This document shows positions 1 to 9,750 of a stretch of DNA of 64,000 bases, piece by piece (position 1 is the first letter of the stretch; every line of letters begins with the position of its first letter). The notes under the pieces were generated by a model. The model had not been told where the DNA came from and made no database searches. It saw nothing but the letters and a program-made list of their open reading frames with translations. The translations under genes and the position numbers were made by a program. Origin of the DNA: Rhodopseudomonas palustris JSC-3b (GTDB lineage Bacteria; Pseudomonadota; Alphaproteobacteria; Rhizobiales; Xanthobacteraceae); contig KI632513.1 in the NCBI GenBank assembly GCA_000504425.1, positions 3,100,606-3,164,605 on the forward strand, in the 5' to 3' direction.

Positions 1-654
1 GCGTCAGGCGACGCTGGCGCTGCGTGCCCGCGAGATCACCCTGAAGCGGCCGAAACGCAATCATCCCAGTGAGGCGGCGAAGCTGCCGAAGACCGTGACG
101 CTCACTTTGGTGGAAGCGCGCGAGATTGATCCGCCACAAGCGGCGACGCCGGTGCATTGGCGGCTGCTGACGACGCACCCGGTGACGACGCTGGCGCAGG
201 CCTTGATGATCACCGGCTTCTACCGCCAGCGCTGGACCATCGAGCAATTGTTCCGGGTGATGAAAACCAAGGGCTTCGACATCGAAGCGGTGCGGATCAC
301 CGAGGATGAGCCATTCGAGAACCTGACCACCGCAACCCTGATCGCTGCCATTCAAGTGCTGCAGATGGTACGCGAGCGCGACGGCCAAGCCGGTCGACCG
401 TTACAGGACGCGCTCGCCTCCGACGACCAGCCGGCGCTGGAAGCGATCTGCCAGACCCTCGAAGGCAAAACCGCGAAACAGAAGAACCCGCACCCCAAAG
501 GATCGCTCGCCTACGCCAGCTGGGTCTGCGCCCGGCTCGGCGGATGGACCGGCTACTACGGTAAACCTGGCCCCATCGTCATGCTGCACGGCCTTCAATC
601 ACTGAAGGCCATGCTGCAAGGCTGGAAGCTCCGACAAGATGTGTGAATCTCGTA
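1..654 (+). mobile_element. Right end of an IS4-family insertion sequence, cut by the window start
   Basis: The segment holds the C-terminal part of an IS4-type DDE transposase that stays open from base 2 and ends at 646. Directly after it, from 655, comes the right half of a family A palindromic repeat. The element therefore appears to end near 654, although its inverted repeat cannot be verified because the left end is outside the window. The bases after it include GGACGAGCC at 656-664, the centre of the repeat. It is not the same element as the copies at 36499 and 63746, because the proteins differ. Confidence 0.7.
2..646 (+). CDS. IS4-family transposase, C-terminal part (partial)
   Basis: This is a DDE transposase catalysing cut-and-paste movement of its IS. 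The reading frame is open from base 2, so the gene begins outside the window; the GTG at 95 is only an internal codon. It shows the IS4 signature Y-x2-R-x3-E-x6-K in FYRQRWTIEQLFRVMK at 223-270, which carries the catalytic glutamate. The C-terminus has a Gly/Tyr-rich stretch (LGGWTGYYGKPGP) common in this family. The two earlier catalytic aspartates are off the window. The stop lies about eight bases before the inferred IS end, which is a normal compact arrangement. Confidence 0.8.
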   Translation, partial: RQATLALRAREITLKRPKRNHPSEAAKLPKTVTLTLVEAREIDPPQAATPVHWRLLTTHPVTTLAQALMITGFYRQRWTIEQLFRVMKTKGFDIEAVRITEDEPFENLTTATLIAAIQVLQMVRERDGQAGRPLQDALASDDQPALEAICQTLEGKTAKQKNPHPKGSLAYASWVCARLGGWTGYYGKPGPIVMLHGLQSLKAMLQGWKLRQDV

Positions 655-675
655 GGGACGAGCCCGGCCATGACG
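655..675. repeat. Family A palindromic repeat, half copy at the IS border
   Basis: The sequence GGGACGAGCCCGGCCATGAC is the right half of the dispersed family A repeat, in the minus orientation. The missing half is presumably on the far side of the IS. Confidence 0.7.
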
Positions 676-727
676 CGGGGGGCGACGTTGCTACCCCACG
701 CTATTGTCTGGGAATACTACAGAGCAA

Positions 728-2929
728 CTACAGAAAACTCTGCGGATCAACGTCGACTTCCAGCTTGAGCGTGCCGGTGGTTTTGGGCGCCGCCGCCAGC
801 CAGTGCCGCAGATAGCTCGACAGATCGACATTGCGCGGCGCCTTGAGCAGCAGCCGGAAGCGATAGCGGCCCTTGATCACTGCCAGCGGCGCCTCGGCCG
901 GTCCCAGCAGCTTGATGCGCTCATCGATCGGCGCCAGCGCCACCAGCTTGCGGGCAAAACCTTCGGCGGTCGGCCGATCGCCGGCTGAGATGATCAGGCT
1001 CGCCAGCCGCCCGAATGGCGGATAGCCGGTGCGTTCGCGCATCTCGATTTCGCTGGCGTAAAACGCCGCGCGGTCGCAGGCGACCAGCGCCTTCATCACC
1101 GGATGTTCGGGCTGATGGGTCTGCAAAAAGCCGACGCCGCGGCCCTGCTCGCGGCCGGCGCGGCCGATCACCTGGTTCAGCAATTGAAAGGTGCGCTCGG
1201 CGGCACGCGGATCGCCATTGCCAAGGCCAAGATCGGCATCGACCACCCCGACCAGATTGAGCCGCGGAAAATTATGGCCCTTGGCCACGAGCTGCGTGCC
1301 GATGATGATATCGACCCGGCCTTCGGCGATCTCATTGAGCTCGCTGCGCATGGTTTCGATCGAGGTGATCAGATCGGATGACAGCACCATGGTGCGCGCC
1401 TGCGGAAACAGCGAAGCCGCCTCCTCCTGCAGCCGCTCGACGCCGGGACCGACCGCCACCAGCGAGTTTTCCGCCGCGCAATGCGGGCAGCTCGGCGGCC
1501 GCGGAATCGAAAAGCCGCAATGGTGGCAGACCAGCCGTTGCCGAAAGCGGTGATCGACCAGCCAAGCATCGCAGATCGTGCAGGCAAAGCGGTGGCCGCA
1601 GGCCCGGCACAGCGTCAGCGGCGCATAGCCGCGGCGATTGAGGAACAATAGCGCCTGTTCGCGCCGCTCGATCGCAAAACCGATCTGTTCGGCAAGCCGC
1701 GGCGCGATGAACCGGCCGCGGCCCGGGCCCTCCTGGCGCAGATCGATCGCCTCGATCTGCGGCATGTGCTGGCCGCCGAATCGATTCGGCAGCGGCACGC
1801 GCTGATAACGGCCCTTGCGGGCGTTGACCTCGGTCTCCACTGAGGGCGTCGCCGAGGCCAGCACGACCGGAATTTTGGCGATCGAGCCGCGCACCACCGC
1901 CATGTCGCGGGCATGATAATGGGCGCCGTCTTCCTGCTTGTAGGCCTGGTCGTGCTCCTCATCGACCACGATCAGCCCAAGCCGGGCATAGGGCAGGAAC
2001 AGCGCCGAGCGCGCGCCGACCACCACCGGCGCCGTGCCATCGGTGATCGCCGCGAAATTGCGCGCCCGGGTGCGCGGCGTCAGCTCGGAATGCCATTCCA
2101 GCGGCCGCACCCCGAAACGCGTGGCAAAGCGATCGAGAAACTGCCCGGTGAGCGCGATTTCCGGCATCAGGATCAGCACCTGCTCGCCGCGCCGCAGCAC
2201 CTCGGCGACCGCCTCAAAATACACCTCGGTCTTGCCGGAGCCGGTGACGCCGTCGAGCAGCGCCACCTGAAAGCCGCCGGCGGCAAGGCCGCGCAACTGC
2301 TCGGCCGCGGCGCGCTGCTCGGGCGAGAAATCCGGCTGCGCGAACGCCGGATCGGGCGGCGGCGGCGCCGGCGGGCGCGGTAGCGGCTCCACCGTCAGCG
2401 TGCCCTCATCGACCAGGCCGTCGATTACGCTCGGGCTACAGCCGGCTTCCTGCGCCGCCTCGGCTTTGCCGTGCAACAGCCCGTCGGCCAGAATGTCGAG
2501 CAAGCGCCGCCGCGCCGGGGTCAGCCGCCGCGGCGCGGGGCCGGTCAGCCGCACGCCGGGCCGCACCCGCTCCGGGCCGAGTTCGCCCATGCGCAGCGTC
2601 ATGCGCAGCACCATGCCGCGCGGCGCCAGTGTGTAATTGGCGACCCAATCGACCAAGCTGCGCAGCTCCGGGCGCAGCGGCGGCAGATCGAGCTTTTCGG
2701 AAATGTCCTTGAGCCGGTTGTGCAGCCGCGGGTCGGGATTGGGGTTGTCGGCCCACACCACGCCGATCACCTCGCGCGCGCCGAGCGGCACGCTGACCAC
2801 GTCGCCGGGCTGCAGCTCACGCCCGGCCGGCACCCGGTAGGAATAAGCGTGATCGAGCGCGACCGGCAGCAGCACGTCGACGACGCGCGGCGAGGAGATC
2901 GGTCGGCGGCTGGGCGGAAAATCATCCAT
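728..2929 (-). CDS. priA: Primosomal protein N' (replication restart helicase PriA)
   Basis: PriA is a 3'-5' DNA helicase that recognises stalled or repaired forks and reloads the replisome. The 733-residue protein has the usual order: an N-terminal 3'-end-binding domain (about residues 15-110), a Walker A motif GVTGSGKT at about 227-234, a DEEH box at about 323-326, and a zinc-binding insert with four CxxC pairs (CRAC, CTIC, CHHC, CPHC) at about 441-484. The length matches the family. The start is ATG at 2929. The gene runs divergently from xerC and lies next to an IS border on its 3' side, with no clear terminator there. Confidence 0.97.
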   Translation of the reverse strand: MDDFPPSRRPISSPRVVDVLLPVALDHAYSYRVPAGRELQPGDVVSVPLGAREVIGVVWADNPNPDPRLHNRLKDISEKLDLPPLRPELRSLVDWVANYTLAPRGMVLRMTLRMGELGPERVRPGVRLTGPAPRRLTPARRRLLDILADGLLHGKAEAAQEAGCSPSVIDGLVDEGTLTVEPLPRPPAPPPPDPAFAQPDFSPEQRAAAEQLRGLAAGGFQVALLDGVTGSGKTEVYFEAVAEVLRRGEQVLILMPEIALTGQFLDRFATRFGVRPLEWHSELTPRTRARNFAAITDGTAPVVVGARSALFLPYARLGLIVVDEEHDQAYKQEDGAHYHARDMAVVRGSIAKIPVVLASATPSVETEVNARKGRYQRVPLPNRFGGQHMPQIEAIDLRQEGPGRGRFIAPRLAEQIGFAIERREQALLFLNRRGYAPLTLCRACGHRFACTICDAWLVDHRFRQRLVCHHCGFSIPRPPSCPHCAAENSLVAVGPGVERLQEEAASLFPQARTMVLSSDLITSIETMRSELNEIAEGRVDIIIGTQLVAKGHNFPRLNLVGVVDADLGLGNGDPRAAERTFQLLNQVIGRAGREQGRGVGFLQTHQPEHPVMKALVACDRAAFYASEIEMRERTGYPPFGRLASLIISAGDRPTAEGFARKLVALAPIDERIKLLGPAEAPLAVIKGRYRFRLLLKAPRNVDLSSYLRHWLAAAPKTTGTLKLEVDVDPQSFL

Positions 2930-3004
2930 CGGTCCGGTGTGCCGCCAAAGCCCGCTTTCATCAATGGGAAAGGAAATCGGCTATGATCACAGCCAGTAAC
3001 CCGT

Positions 3005-3086
3005 CGTCATTGCGAGGAGCGAAGCGACGAAGCAATCAAGAACCGCCTCCGCGGCGCTGGATTGCTTCGCTCCGCTCGCAATGACG
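3005..3086. repeat. Family B inverted repeat (CGTCATTGCGAG...CTCGCAATGACG)
   Basis: The arms CGTCATTGCGAGGAGCGAAG and CTTCGCTCCGCTCGCAATGA lie about 40 bases apart and are near-perfect inverted copies that could fold into a long stem. A second copy is at 20585-20668. The repeat lies between the divergent priA and xerC genes and ends about 27 bases before the xerC start, so the xerC promoter must be inside or beside it. Confidence 0.85.
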
Positions 3087-3112
3087 ATGGCGCCCCTATC
3101 CCAGCCGAATTG

Positions 3113-4093
3113 ATGCCGATGGCCAAAGCCCCCGCTCCCGCGCTGCCGCCCTTCGAACTGCCCTGCGCCTGCGACGATCTCACCATCGAGATCACGCGCT
3201 GGCTCGGCCATCTGCGCGCCGAGCGCCGGCTGTCGCCGAAAACGCTGGAAGCCTATAGCCGCGATGTCCGGCAGTGCCTGATGTTTCTGGCCGAACATTG
3301 GGGCGAGCGGGTTTCGCTGGCGCGGTTCGGCAAGATGGAGCCGGGCGATGTGCGCGCCTTCATGGCCGCGCGCCGCTCTGACGCGATCGGCGGCCGCTCC
3401 TTGATGCGGGCGCTGGCCGGGCTGCGCTCATTCGCGCGCTTTCTGGAGCGCGAGGGCAAGGGCAAGGTCGGGCCGCTTGCGGCGATTCGCGCGCCAAAAG
3501 TCGGCAAAACCCTGCCAAAACCGCTGCAGATCGCCAGCGCCAAGCGGCTCGCCGATCCGGACGAGCGCGCCGGCGAAGACCGCGAGACTTGGATTCTGGT
3601 ACGCGATGCCGCCGTCTTGGCGCTGCTGTATGGCTCGGGGCTGCGCATCTCCGAGGCGCTTGGCCTGAAGCGGCGCGACGTGCCGGCGCCCGGCAAGGGC
3701 GACACTTTGATCGTCACCGGCAAGGGCAACAAGACCCGGATGGTGCCGGTGCTGCAGAACGTGCTGCAATTGATCGCAGATTATGTCGCGATCTGCCCGC
3801 ACCGGCTGGCGGCCGATAGCCCGATCTTTGTCGGTGCCCGCGGCGGTCCGCTGAACCCGCGCATCATCCAGCTCACCATGGAGCGGATGCGCGGCGCGCT
3901 CGGCCTGCCGGACAGCGCCACGCCGCATGCCTTGCGCCATTCATTCGCCACCCATCTGCTCAGCCGCGGCGGCGAATTGCGCGCGATCCAAGAATTGCTC
4001 GGCCACGCCTCGCTGTCGACCACGCAGATTTATACCGGCATCGATTCCGAGCGGCTGCTCGAGGTCTATAACACCGCCCATCCGCGCGCCTGA
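3113..4093 (+). CDS. xerC: Tyrosine recombinase XerC
   Basis: XerC acts with XerD at dif to resolve chromosome dimers. The 326-residue protein has an N-terminal SAM-like core-binding domain (about 20-110) and a C-terminal catalytic domain. All catalytic elements are visible: Arg in GSGLRISEAL, Lys in VTGKGNKTRM, HxLR in PHALRHSFATH, His in LLGHASLSTT and the nucleophile Tyr in TTQIYTG. Frame-open codons reach back to a TTG at 3062, but that is inside a family B repeat. I chose ATG 3113, with ATG 3119 as the alternative. Neighbouring priA is a common partner in alphaproteobacteria. XerC rather than XerD is inferred from this context. Confidence 0.93.
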   Translation: MPMAKAPAPALPPFELPCACDDLTIEITRWLGHLRAERRLSPKTLEAYSRDVRQCLMFLAEHWGERVSLARFGKMEPGDVRAFMAARRSDAIGGRSLMRALAGLRSFARFLEREGKGKVGPLAAIRAPKVGKTLPKPLQIASAKRLADPDERAGEDRETWILVRDAAVLALLYGSGLRISEALGLKRRDVPAPGKGDTLIVTGKGNKTRMVPVLQNVLQLIADYVAICPHRLAADSPIFVGARGGPLNPRIIQLTMERMRGALGLPDSATPHALRHSFATHLLSRGGELRAIQELLGHASLSTTQIYTGIDSERLLEVYNTAHPRA

Positions 4094-4291
4094 CGCAGCG
4101 CTTCGCGCATCCTCGTGTCGCGACCACCGATCGGGCCATGACGCCCGGCTCCGGTTCTGATTCCATCCGAATCAACGCCGCTCCCAGGGCGATTCGACAC
4201 ATGGTCGTCACGATCGCATGGGCACTTGCGCCGCCACGGACGGTTCATCACAACCGACCGCCGGGATTTTTGCATTGGAGGGGGATTTTTT

Positions 4292-4882
4292 ATGGGTGCA
4301 CACGAAAGCATGGAACATGCGGAGCATGCCGAGCACGCTTCGGGCTCCAACAAGACCATTGCGCTACTGATTTCGGTGATCGCGCTGTTTCTGGCGTTCT
4401 CCGAAACGCTCGGCAAGGGCGCGCAGACCGAAGCGCTGGCCAAGAATGTCGAAGCCTCCAATCTGTGGGCGTTCTTCCAGGCCAAGAGCATTCGCCGCAC
4501 CACCGTGCAGACGGTGGCCGAACACGCCCGGCTCAGCCTCGGCGTGACGCAGGACGAAGCCGCCAAGGCGGCGCTGCAAAAGCAGATCGACGACTGGCAG
4601 AAGACCGCGCAGCGCTATCGCTCCGAGCCGGAGACGGGCGAGGGTTCCGAACAGCTCGCCGAACGCGCCAAGCATGCCGAACACGATCGCGACCTGGCAA
4701 TGGCGCGCTATCATCATTACGAAGTGGCCTCGGCCGCGTTCCAGATCGGCATCGTGCTGGCCTCGGCGACCATCATCACCGGCATGATCGCCCTGGCGTG
4801 GATTTCCGGCCTGCTGGCGGTCGGCGGCCTGGCCTTCACCGCAATCGGCCTGTTCGCGCCGCATGCGGTGCATCTGATGTAA
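4292..4882 (+). CDS. DUF4337-like three-helix membrane protein of unknown function
   Basis: The 196-residue protein starts at ATG 4292 behind the purine-rich GGAGGGGGAT. The N-terminus has a His/Glu/Ala repeat (MEHAEHAEHAS), then a membrane helix at about 23-40, a charged helical stretch at about 45-130, and two hydrophobic segments at about 140-195. This layout resembles the DUF4337 family as I recall it, whose role is unknown. The soluble middle contains a long amphipathic region that could form a coiled coil. It stands alone after xerC. No signal peptide is seen. Confidence 0.8.
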   Translation: MGAHESMEHAEHAEHASGSNKTIALLISVIALFLAFSETLGKGAQTEALAKNVEASNLWAFFQAKSIRRTTVQTVAEHARLSLGVTQDEAAKAALQKQIDDWQKTAQRYRSEPETGEGSEQLAERAKHAEHDRDLAMARYHHYEVASAAFQIGIVLASATIITGMIALAWISGLLAVGGLAFTAIGLFAPHAVHLM

Positions 4883-4914
4883 ACCCGACGGCGATCGATA
4901 CCAACCTATCGCGA

Positions 4915-5000
4915 CGTCATGGCCGGGCACGTCCCGGCCACCCACCTCGCTGATCTTGCAGCGCTTCAAGGCGCGGGCACCCACGACAAGGCGTCAGGCC
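4915..5000. repeat. Family A palindromic repeat, degenerate copy
   Basis: The first half GTCATGGCCGGGCACGTCCC is clear, and the second half (GCGGGCACCCACGACAAGGC) is decayed. The repeat lies between two convergent genes and may act as a shared 3' hairpin. Confidence 0.75.
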
Positions 5001-5014
5001 ATCCCGCAGCAGGC

Positions 5015-5566
5015 TCAGCTCACCTTGCGGCTGGCGCGCACGCGGCGGCGCAGCTCGCCGATCCGGCGCAAGGTGCGCTGCGCCCAGCCATCGCCGCTGC
5101 TGTTGAGCAGCTCCGCCATCTTGGCTCTGATCTGCGCCATGATCGGCGCCACGATGGCGTGCGCCTTGGCGCGCAGATCGATCACGAAGCGGTACACCGC
5201 CGCGAACCAGTTGAGCTGCAAAAGCTTGGGCTTGGTGACGTCGAAGATGAAGGCGGCAACGCCGAGCCCAATCAGATGGGCGAAGGCGAAGATCGCAAGG
5301 CCGCTGCCCCAATGACCGCCGGCCAGCAGCGCCAGCGCCAGGAATTTCAGCGGATAGAGCGGCGCCACCGGCACCAGAAACACCAGCAGCGCCGCGGACG
5401 GCGACAGCCGCTCGACCCAGGCCGCCAGCCACGCTTTCAGCTCGCGCAGCGGGATCAGCGCCACCACGCGCGCCACCACCGGCGCCAGATGATCCCAGAA
5501 CCACGCCTCGATCAAAAAGATGATCGCGAGCAACACCCACAGCGGTTGCAGCAGCCGGTGCTTCAT
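5015..5566 (-). CDS. Membrane protein of unknown function
   Basis: The 183-residue protein has an N-terminal hydrophobic helix (about 8-30), a second hydrophobic block (about 55-85), a third (about 88-112) and a basic C-terminal tail rich in Arg and Lys (RTLRRIGELRRRVRASRK), which suggests a cytosolic C-terminus. It starts at ATG 5566, 33 bases after lpdA on the same strand, so it may be the last gene of that operon. I do not recognise a named family. The coding assignment rests on length, uninterrupted frame and sensible membrane topology. Confidence 0.8.
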   Translation of the reverse strand: MKHRLLQPLWVLLAIIFLIEAWFWDHLAPVVARVVALIPLRELKAWLAAWVERLSPSAALLVFLVPVAPLYPLKFLALALLAGGHWGSGLAIFAFAHLIGLGVAAFIFDVTKPKLLQLNWFAAVYRFVIDLRAKAHAIVAPIMAQIRAKMAELLNSSGDGWAQRTLRRIGELRRRVRASRKVS

Positions 5567-5599
5567 TACTCACCCTCGCTCCGGTAAATCCGGATCGCC

Positions 5600-7003
5600 T
5601 CACATATGGATGGCGCGCTTGGCCACCGAAAGGGCCGCCTCCTTGATCGCCTCGGACCGGGTCGGGTGGGCGTGGCAGGTGCGCGCCAGATCTTCGGCCG
5701 AACCGCCGAACTCCATCAGCACCGCAGCTTCGTGGATCAATTCGCCAGCCTCGCGGCCGAGGATATGCACGCCGAGCACGCGGTCGGTTCGGGCGTCGGC
5801 CAGCACTTTGACGAAGCCATCGGTGGTCTGGTTGACCTTGGAGCGGCCATTGGCGGTGAACGGGAACTTGCCGACCGTGTAGGCGATGCCGGCCTCCTTC
5901 AGCTCCTCCTCGCTCTTGCCGACGCAGGCCGCTTCCGGCGTGGTGTAGATCACGCTCGGAATCACCTCGTAATTGACGTGTCCGGCCTTGCCGGCGATCA
6001 GCTCGGCGACCGCCATGCCTTCGTCCTCAGCCTTGTGCGCCAGCATCGGGCCGCGCACCACGTCGCCGATCGCATAGACGCCGGGCACGCTGGTGGCGAA
6101 GTGATCGTCGATCTCGATCCGGCCGCGCGCATCCGTGGCGATGCCGGCCTCTTCGAGGCCAAGGTGACGGGTGTAGGGAATGCGGCCGATCGCGACCAGC
6201 ACCACGTCGGCTTCCAGCGTTTCGGCGGCGCCGCCGGCGGCGGGCTCAATGGTGGCGCGCAGCGTCGGCCCCGAACTATCCACCGCGGTGACCTTGCTCC
6301 CAAGCTTGAAGGCAACGCCCTGCTTTTCCAGAATGCGCTGGAACTGCTTGACCAGCTCGCCATCCATGCCGGGCACGATCCGGTCCAAAAACTCGACCAC
6401 CGTGACTTCGGCGCCGAGCCGGCGCCACACCGAGCCAAGCTCGAGCCCGATCACGCCAGCGCCGATCACCAAGAGCTTGCCCGGCACCTTGTCGAGCGAC
6501 AGCGCGCCGGTCGACGACACGATGCGCTTTTCATCGATCTCGACGCCCTTGAGCGGCGCTACGGTCGAGCCGGTGGCGATCACGATCGACTTGGTCTCGA
6601 CGGTCTGCGCCGCGCCGTCAGCCGCGGTCACTTCCAGCCGGCCGGTGCCGAGCACCTTGCCGGTGCCGCGCAGCACGTCGATCTTGTTCTTCTTGAGCAG
6701 GAACTCGACGCCTTTGACATTGCCGTCGATGCCCTGCTGTTTGAACGCCATCATCGCCGGCAGATCGAGCGCCGGCTGGCTGACGCCGATGCCCATCTTG
6801 GCGAAGCTGTGGCCGGCTTCCTCGAACAATTCGGAGGCATGGAGCAGCGCCTTCGACGGCATGCAGCCGATATTGAGGCAGGTGCCGCCAAAGGTGTCGC
6901 GGCGCTCCACCACCGCGACTTTCAAGCCGAGCTGAGCGGCGCGGATCGCACAGACATAGCCGCCGGGGCCGGTGCCGATGACAACGAGATCGTAAGTGGC
7001 CAT
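5600..7003 (-). CDS. lpdA: Dihydrolipoyl dehydrogenase (E3)
   Basis: E3 reoxidises the lipoyl arms of the 2-oxoglutarate dehydrogenase complex, passing electrons through a redox disulfide and FAD to NAD+. The 467-residue protein has the N-terminal FAD fold ([20 protein letters not shown]), the active disulfide [10 protein letters not shown] at about 43-52, an NAD-binding [17 protein letters not shown] near the middle, and the C-terminal HAHPTRSE motif with the catalytic His. It follows sucA and sucB on the same strand, which suits E3 of that complex. An additional copy for pyruvate dehydrogenase may exist elsewhere. Confidence 0.97.
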   Translation of the reverse strand: MATYDLVVIGTGPGGYVCAIRAAQLGLKVAVVERRDTFGGTCLNIGCMPSKALLHASELFEEAGHSFAKMGIGVSQPALDLPAMMAFKQQGIDGNVKGVEFLLKKNKIDVLRGTGKVLGTGRLEVTAADGAAQTVETKSIVIATGSTVAPLKGVEIDEKRIVSSTGALSLDKVPGKLLVIGAGVIGLELGSVWRRLGAEVTVVEFLDRIVPGMDGELVKQFQRILEKQGVAFKLGSKVTAVDSSGPTLRATIEPAAGGAAETLEADVVLVAIGRIPYTRHLGLEEAGIATDARGRIEIDDHFATSVPGVYAIGDVVRGPMLAHKAEDEGMAVAELIAGKAGHVNYEVIPSVIYTTPEAACVGKSEEELKEAGIAYTVGKFPFTANGRSKVNQTTDGFVKVLADARTDRVLGVHILGREAGELIHEAAVLMEFGGSAEDLARTCHAHPTRSEAIKEAALSVAKRAIHM

Positions 7004-7033
7004 GCTTGCAGTCCTGTCGTTGGCGAACGGGCG

Positions 7034-7780
7034 CTAACGCCCGCCCGAAACATCGATAATGGTCGAAGTGATGTAGGAAGCCTGGTCGGACAGCAGCCAG
7101 ACCACGGCGTTGGCAATCTCGGTGACGGTGCCGACCCGCTGCATCGGCACATGGGTCGCCAAGCGCCGGGCGCGATCGGGATCGCCGCCCGAGGCGTGAA
7201 TTTCGGTGTCGATCAGCCCTGGCCGCACCGCCACCACGCGAATGCCTTCGGCGGCGACTTCATGACCAAGCCCGATGGTGAAGGAATCGATCGCACCCTT
7301 GGAGGCGGCATAGTCGATATAGGTGTTCGGCGAGCCGAGCTTGGCGGCCACCGAGGAGATGTTGATGATCACCCCGCCCGCGCCGCCATGGCGGGTCGAC
7401 ATGCGTCGCACCGCCTCGCGCGCGCACAGCATGCTGCCGATGACATTGACCGCGAACATGCGCTCAAGCCGCTGCGCCGACATTTGCTCGAGCCGGCTGG
7501 TCGGGGCGACGATGCCGGCATTATTGACCAGCGCGCCAAGCGGTCCGAGCTGATCGGCGGCCTTGAACAGTGCCAGCACATCGCGCTCATCGGCGACATC
7601 GCAGCGCACCGCACTGGCTTGACCACCCGCAGCCGCAATCGCCGCGCAGGTGTCATCAGCCGCGGCCGCATTGCTGGCATAGCCGATCAGCACATGGTCA
7701 CCGCGCGCCGCACAGGCCAGCGCCACGGCGCGCCCGATGCCGCGGCTGCCACCCGTGACGATGACCACGCGATTGGCCAT
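7034..7780 (-). CDS. Short-chain dehydrogenase/reductase (SDR)
   Basis: The 248-residue classical SDR has the cofactor motif TGGSRGIGRA near the N-terminus, NNAGI in the middle, the catalytic Ser in ISSVAAKLG and the Tyr-x3-Lys pair in YAASKGA. The segment after the first strand (GYASNA) lacks a strongly acidic residue, which leaves room for NADP(H). It resembles FabG-like and glucose-1-dehydrogenase-like enzymes, but the substrate cannot be read from sequence. It sits 31 bases upstream of lpdA on the same strand and probably shares its transcript, although a role in the TCA cycle is not evident. Confidence 0.9.
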   Translation of the reverse strand: MANRVVIVTGGSRGIGRAVALACAARGDHVLIGYASNAAAADDTCAAIAAAGGQASAVRCDVADERDVLALFKAADQLGPLGALVNNAGIVAPTSRLEQMSAQRLERMFAVNVIGSMLCAREAVRRMSTRHGGAGGVIINISSVAAKLGSPNTYIDYAASKGAIDSFTIGLGHEVAAEGIRVVAVRPGLIDTEIHASGGDPDRARRLATHVPMQRVGTVTEIANAVVWLLSDQASYITSTIIDVSGGR

Positions 7781-7831
7781 GCTTGCTCCCGAACTCGATC
7801 CTAAGCGAGGCGACCGGAACGGCCGGTCACC

Positions 7832-8236
7832 TCACCCGACGAACAGCCGCACCAGCATGGCCAGCAGCGCCAATAGCGACACGAACCAGACCACACTGCG
7901 CAGCAGCGGCACATGCACAAGATAGGCCGGCACGTACAGCACCCGCATGGCCAGCCAGGTGACCGCGCCAATCGCGCCCAAACCACCGCCGCGATCCGTG
8001 ACGGTCAGCGCCAGGGCCAGCGCCACAAAGGCCGGATAAGTCTCGAGAAAATTGCGGAACGCGCGCGCCGCGCGCCCGGCAAACACGCTGCTCACGGTGC
8101 GCGGCTGATCGCGCGGCCCGGCCTGATAGGCACCGCCAAGCTCGACGGTGGTCGGCACCGAGGCCAAAAACAGCTGCACCAACAGCAGCACCACGCTCAG
8201 GCCCAGCACCAGGATTTCAGTCGGCAGCGATTGCAT
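7832..8236 (-). CDS. MAPEG-family membrane protein
   Basis: The 134-residue protein has four hydrophobic helices and the MAPEG signature RAFRNFLETYPAF, whose FxNFxE core includes the conserved Asn and Glu. MAPEG members include glutathione-dependent enzymes of eicosanoid and detoxification metabolism; bacterial short forms are mostly uncharacterised. It lies between sucB and the SDR on the same strand, with gaps of 73 and 51 bases, so cotranscription with the dehydrogenase genes is likely. Assignment to the family is firm and the specific activity is unknown. Confidence 0.88.
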   Translation of the reverse strand: MQSLPTEILVLGLSVVLLLVQLFLASVPTTVELGGAYQAGPRDQPRTVSSVFAGRAARAFRNFLETYPAFVALALALTVTDRGGGLGAIGAVTWLAMRVLYVPAYLVHVPLLRSVVWFVSLLALLAMLVRLFVG

Positions 8237-8309
8237 GTTTCCCCCTCACCAGGCGGGCACCACGGTCAGCGCCCGCCGCGTCACGCTGCAAGTCAGTCGC
8301 TGCGCGCCG

Positions 8310-9644
<1,335 letters not shown>

Positions 9645-9750
9645 GGTGGCTTTCCTCTCGGGATCGCGGCGGGCTGTGGCCTGCGCTTCGCCCTGATCAT
9701 TTTGGGTAAGAGTAGTTGGCTCCGGCCTGAATGGCGAGCTGCGGGCGCTG

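Noticed and set aside
3062-3112. An upstream start for xerC inside the family B repeat
   Set aside because: The extra residues are encoded by repeat sequence and have no XerC character. ATG 3113 or 3119 is more plausible.
5606-7804. Long open frames on the opposite strand of known genes (also 13369-15762, 20724-22979, 26936-29782 and 60368-62101)
   Set aside because: They lie antisense to lpdA, sucCD, the permease, acnA and dnaK, are rich in His, Arg, Gly and Asp as expected from mirrored high-GC codons, and show no domains.
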